DNA of 64,000 bases from Mansonella perstans (taxonomy: Eukaryota; Nematoda; Chromadorea; Rhabditida; Onchocercidae): NCBI GenBank assembly GCA_037074765.1, contig JBAMDO010000131.1, positions 88,160-152,159 of the forward strand. The letters are read 5' to 3'. Under the pieces are notes generated by a model. It saw only the letters and a list, made by a program, of their open reading frames with translations, searched no databases and was not told the DNA's origin. Numbering within the stretch: position 1 is the stretch's first letter; every line of letters starts with the position of its first letter. This document shows, in pieces, positions 61,219 to 64,000 of the stretch. The position numbers and the translations under genes are program-made.

Positions 61219-62448
61219 ATGAGCTAAATAGCACGATGATTTATTGTTTCACAAACTATATGACCAAAAAAAAAGCTAAGACTCTTGCAATTTGTTATTC
61301 CGCATTTCAGGATACCACCGCAAAAACAAACATTTATTTCGATGCATTGGGATTCTTTATTGCTACGGTAATGGATTCAAGATAAAGCAAAAACATTCAC
61401 TCCGAGGCACTGTGGATTCTGTATTGCTACAGTAATATTGAATAGGCATTTATCAAAAGAATCATCTCAATTAATTATGATAGTTGGAGTCGCATTAAGT
61501 CCGATTAAATCACCGTTGTTGCATAACAAAGATGAACTGACAAACAGGAAAGTTGTCATAGAATCTAGGGAACCGAAAATCATTTTAGTACTAATTACGG
61601 TGTTTCCTAAGCAAAAGTAAATATAGATACGCATCAAACGAATAAAATAAGTGAATAGATAAAAGTATTTTTCGAAGCTTTTTTTCACAACCATGTAAAC
61701 TTTTTATGCGCAAAATAAGAAGTCCGAAAAACAAACTTGAAAGGGAACAATAAAAAAGAACAAAAAACTCGAAAAGCAAACAAAATCACTTAAAACAAAT
61801 TATTTATATGAAATATTATTACCTCCGAATGGTTACCAGCAGTTAGCGTTTTTCGGCAATTCTCGTTTTCACAACGCAAGCATGGACGATGCCAATCTTT
61901 TCCAATCGAGGTGACACGTTCAGCTGAAATTACTCTTTTTTTTTTGCTTCAAATATCTGGAGACATAAACATTTGAAACAGTAAATCAGTTCATCAAATC
62001 AGATCTTATTATCTGGACATGACCTAAGAATACGGATTGATCGAATCTCCCCATATCTATCACTATTGTTGTAAATTGAAAAACTAATTCGATTTGTAAT
62101 CGATAAGATCTGCTCACAAAGTAACTGACCACAAAACTCGAAGATAGGAAGAAACGTGTAAATCGATATGAAATAAAACACGTTTATTGTTCACGTAACA
62201 AATTCTTGATCAAAAACAAAAAACAAAAAGAAAAAGGAATACAAATGTTGAGAAAAACGTTCAAATACAAAAAGAGATTGTACGATTCGACTAGACCACT
62301 TCAATAATTTCTTCATAAATTAAATAATAATAGCCAATTAAGATTTCCCAAATTCATAATCACTAACTTGAATATATTAGTAAAAATAATGGGAAATTAT
62401 AATCTTACCGAAGTATACAGGTTTGTTGCAGCCTGGACAATTCGGCAT
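60717..62448 (-). CDS. CRIP-type single-LIM-domain protein (cysteine-rich protein)
   Basis: Three minus-strand exons, 62409-62448, 61823-61923 and 60717-60836, join in phase to 86 residues, the CRIP size. The protein reads [40 protein letters not shown], then [20 protein letters not shown] and [10 protein letters not shown]. It is one LIM domain with two zinc sites (CxxC, HxxC, CxxC-like and CxxC), preceded and followed by the CRIP signatures (VYFAE.V.S.GKDWHR; FGPKG[YF]G.GG..SHTF). Relatives in Caenorhabditis (EXC-9, VALV-1) work in epithelial tubes such as the excretory canal. One oddity: the segment between HRPC and the third zinc pair reads [12 protein letters not shown], one residue longer than the usual CxxCxKTL. 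The intron 60837-61822 carries a 28-base A run and a short duplication. Start and stop are clear. Confidence 0.93.
61190..61217. repeat. Poly(A) run of 28 bases
   Basis: Uninterrupted A homopolymer inside the long intron of the LIM gene. It may be the tail of a retroposed sequence, but no target duplication is evident. Confidence 0.8.
61320..61440. repeat. About 66-bp imperfect tandem duplication
   Basis: CAAAAACA...ATGCATTGGGATTCTTTATTGC then TACGGTAATGGATT at 61320-61377 recurs as CAAAAACATT... GGATTCTGTATTGCTACAGT at 61387-61437. It lies in the LIM-gene intron. Confidence 0.75.
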
Positions 62449-62596
62449 TTCCGATAGTTCGATTTTGAAATACTTTTAACGTATGTGTGTGTGCTGTCTG
62501 GAAATTCACATTATAATACTAATATCAGAGAAATTCATACAAATTTTCACGCAATAATTAGTTTGCAAAAGTAATTAGATAATGAATGCTAGCAGT

Positions 62597-62788
62597 ACGT
62601 GAAAAATGCCTGCCTTTGTGTTATGGGGACGTGAAAAATTCCTGCCTTTGTGTTATGGGGACGTGAAAAATGCCTGCCTTTGTGTTATGGGAACGTGAAA
62701 AATGCCTGTCTTTGTGTTATGGGAACGTGAAAAATGCCTGTCTTTGTGTTATGGGAACGTGAAAAATGCCTGTCTTTGTGTTATGGGA
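62597..62788. repeat. 32-bp minisatellite, six copies
   Basis: Six head-to-tail copies of ACGTGAAAAATGCCTG[CT]C followed by TTTGTGTTATGG(G/A)(G/A) with exact 32-base period. A G-to-A change in the last bases separates copies 1-2 from 3-6, and a C-to-T change separates 1-3 from 4-6, so the array grew stepwise. It starts about 150 bases upstream of the LIM-gene ATG. Confidence 0.97.
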
Positions 62789-62867
62789 ACGCCAACAACA
62801 ACGCAAATAAAAATAATCCACCGGTTACGAACGCTACCAAAAATGACTATGATGAAAATGGCAACGA

Positions 62868-62995
62868 ACAAATGAAGAAGGAGAAGGAGGAGGAGGAGAA
62901 TGAGGAGGAGGAAGAGGAGAAAGAGGAAGAGAAAGAGGAGGAGGAGGAGGAAAAAGAGAGGAAAGAAGAAAGTAGGGAGGAGAAGCGGGATATGG
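62868..62995 (+). repeat. GA-rich polypurine tract
   Basis: About 125 bases almost entirely A and G (GAGGAGGA, AAGAGGAAGAG units). The 128-codon open frame across it (62734-63120) is mainly Glu/Lys from the repeat plus out-of-phase minisatellite, so I do not call a gene. Confidence 0.85.
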
Positions 62996-63354
62996 GAGGA
63001 ATTCAAAAAAAAATTAACATAAATGGAAAATATAGGAAAGAAGAAAGTATTGATTTCTGTTACTTACATGGTGTGAGAGATGATGGTTCAATCAATAAAA
63101 ATCAAAAATTTTTTGCTTAAAATTTAAAATAAGTTTAAAAAAAAAAGACAAAGAGATTTTGCATTCGTTGTTTTTTTTTAAATTTATTTACATATAAAAT
63201 TAATCTAAATGTTATTTCAAAAAAAAGAATATAATTTCAATGAATTATTGTTGCATGTCACAAAAAAGTACACAAAGAAAACTTTCTTTTTTTCGCTTTT
63301 CAACAAAATAACTTTATATAAAGCAAAACTGGTATTGATAAGATAAAAATTGAA

Positions 63355-63440
63355 AGAAGAAGGGAGAGGGAGAGAGGGAGAGAGAGGAGAAAGAGAAAGA
63401 GAGATTGGAAGGGAGGAAAAGAGGGAAAGAGGTGAAAGAA
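63355..63440 (+). repeat. GAGA-rich polypurine tract
   Basis: GGGAGAGGGAGAGAGGGAGA and similar purine-only units, in the terminal gene-free stretch. Confidence 0.85.
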
Positions 63441-63953
63441 AAAGCAGAAATTTTTGTCTAAATTTTATTGAATGAAAATATAAAAATGAAACTGAAATTG
63501 AAAGTGACAATGATCGTTGAACATTTAATGGATGTTAGTGTTGTGTACAGTAGTAGTAGTAGTAGTAACATTGGAGAAATTACGAAAATGATAAAATGAA
63601 AGAAAAAGGAAAAAAATAAAGATGAATAAGAGGAAGAGAAGGAGAAGGAAGGAGGAAAGAGGAAAGAGCTTTTCCATAATAGTATCCAGTTTTTTTTCTC
63701 TCTCTCCTTTAGTATAGAATAAAATAAAAAGTACAAAATTATAAAAAAAACGATAGAATAAAAACAAAATACGATTAAAATGGAATTAAATAGAAAAAAA
63801 GATGAAATTCTATTTAAAAAAAGCAAATAAATTTAAAACAAATATGGAAAAGATCAAATTGATTTGTTATTGAAAAAGTGTTTGACATTAAAAATGACAA
63901 CAAACATTTGATTGATCACTAAAAATGACAACGTCATGTGACAATATGTATTC

Positions 63954-63968
63954 CTACACACACACACA

Positions 63969-64000
<32 letters not shown>
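63954..64000. repeat. (CA)n/(CATA)n microsatellite at window edge
   Basis: ACACACACACACA then repeated TACA units running to the last base of the window, so its true length is unknown. Confidence 0.92.

Noticed and set aside
62734..63120. 128-codon plus-strand frame rich in Glu and Lys
   Set aside because: Generated by the 32-bp minisatellite and the polypurine tract; no splice signals or conserved content.
63217..63826. Several minus-strand frames of 80-122 codons rich in Phe/Leu/Ser
   Set aside because: They are the complement of purine-rich simple repeats.
1..64000. Search by eye for CRISPR arrays, rRNA, tRNA, spliced-leader RNA and bacterial-type genes
   Set aside because: None convincing; regular short repeats found are microsatellites or minisatellites, not spacer arrays.

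Overview
The window is AT-rich eukaryotic DNA with protein genes cut into many short exons by small AT-rich introns with GT-AG borders. The proteins are animal proteins: a Vti1 SNARE, a mitochondrial ribosomal uS7, an alpha-crystallin small heat shock protein, a PP1 glycogen-targeting subunit, a NACHT-WD40 protein, a CPEB and a CRIP-type LIM protein. Intron size, base composition and likely trans-splice acceptors just before some start codons suggest a nematode. A filarial or other spirurid worm is my best guess, but this is inference. I see no prokaryotic segment, CRISPR array, rRNA or convincing tRNA gene. Exon borders were derived by hand from splice consensus and reading-phase agreement.

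Layout, left to right. 935-4548 (-): part of a PXA-domain sorting-nexin-like gene whose 3' end lies beyond the left edge. 4.6-8.1 kb: non-coding, with a copy of a dispersed repeat and a degenerate tandem array. 8099-10197 (+): MRPS7. 11284-13127 (+): Vti1. 13.1-19.2 kb: gene desert with an inverted repeat and a decayed C2H2 zinc-finger pseudogene near 16.8-17.3 kb. 19180-19777 (+): small heat shock protein with a one-base frameshift in the crystallin domain. 22561-24925 (-): PPP1R3-type glycogen-targeting subunit with a PP1-docking motif and a CBM21 domain. 24.9-30.7 kb: mostly non-coding, with a second copy of the dispersed repeat between two copies of another duplicated block.

30725-42359 (-) is the largest gene: 29 phase-consistent exons, about 1,603 codons, with a NWD1/TEP1-like N-terminal domain, a NACHT P-loop NTPase and a long WD40 tail. 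It includes one intron that appears to use a GC donor. 45254-51726 (+) is a multi-exon gene I cannot name, coding for a membrane protein with a long polar, disordered tail. Two more exons at 53064-53614 are either its C-terminus or a small separate gene. 55057-58296 (-): divergent CPEB with two RRMs and the C-terminal zinc-binding ZZ module. 60717-62448 (-): complete CRIP-type LIM protein. The right edge (62.5-64 kb) is simple repeats, including a six-copy 32-bp minisatellite.

The genes form no obvious single pathway. They look like ordinary housekeeping or signalling neighbours. The points most worth following are the NACHT-WD40 STAND protein with its GC-AG intron, the unnamed membrane/disordered gene, the frameshifted heat shock gene and the dispersed repeat family.
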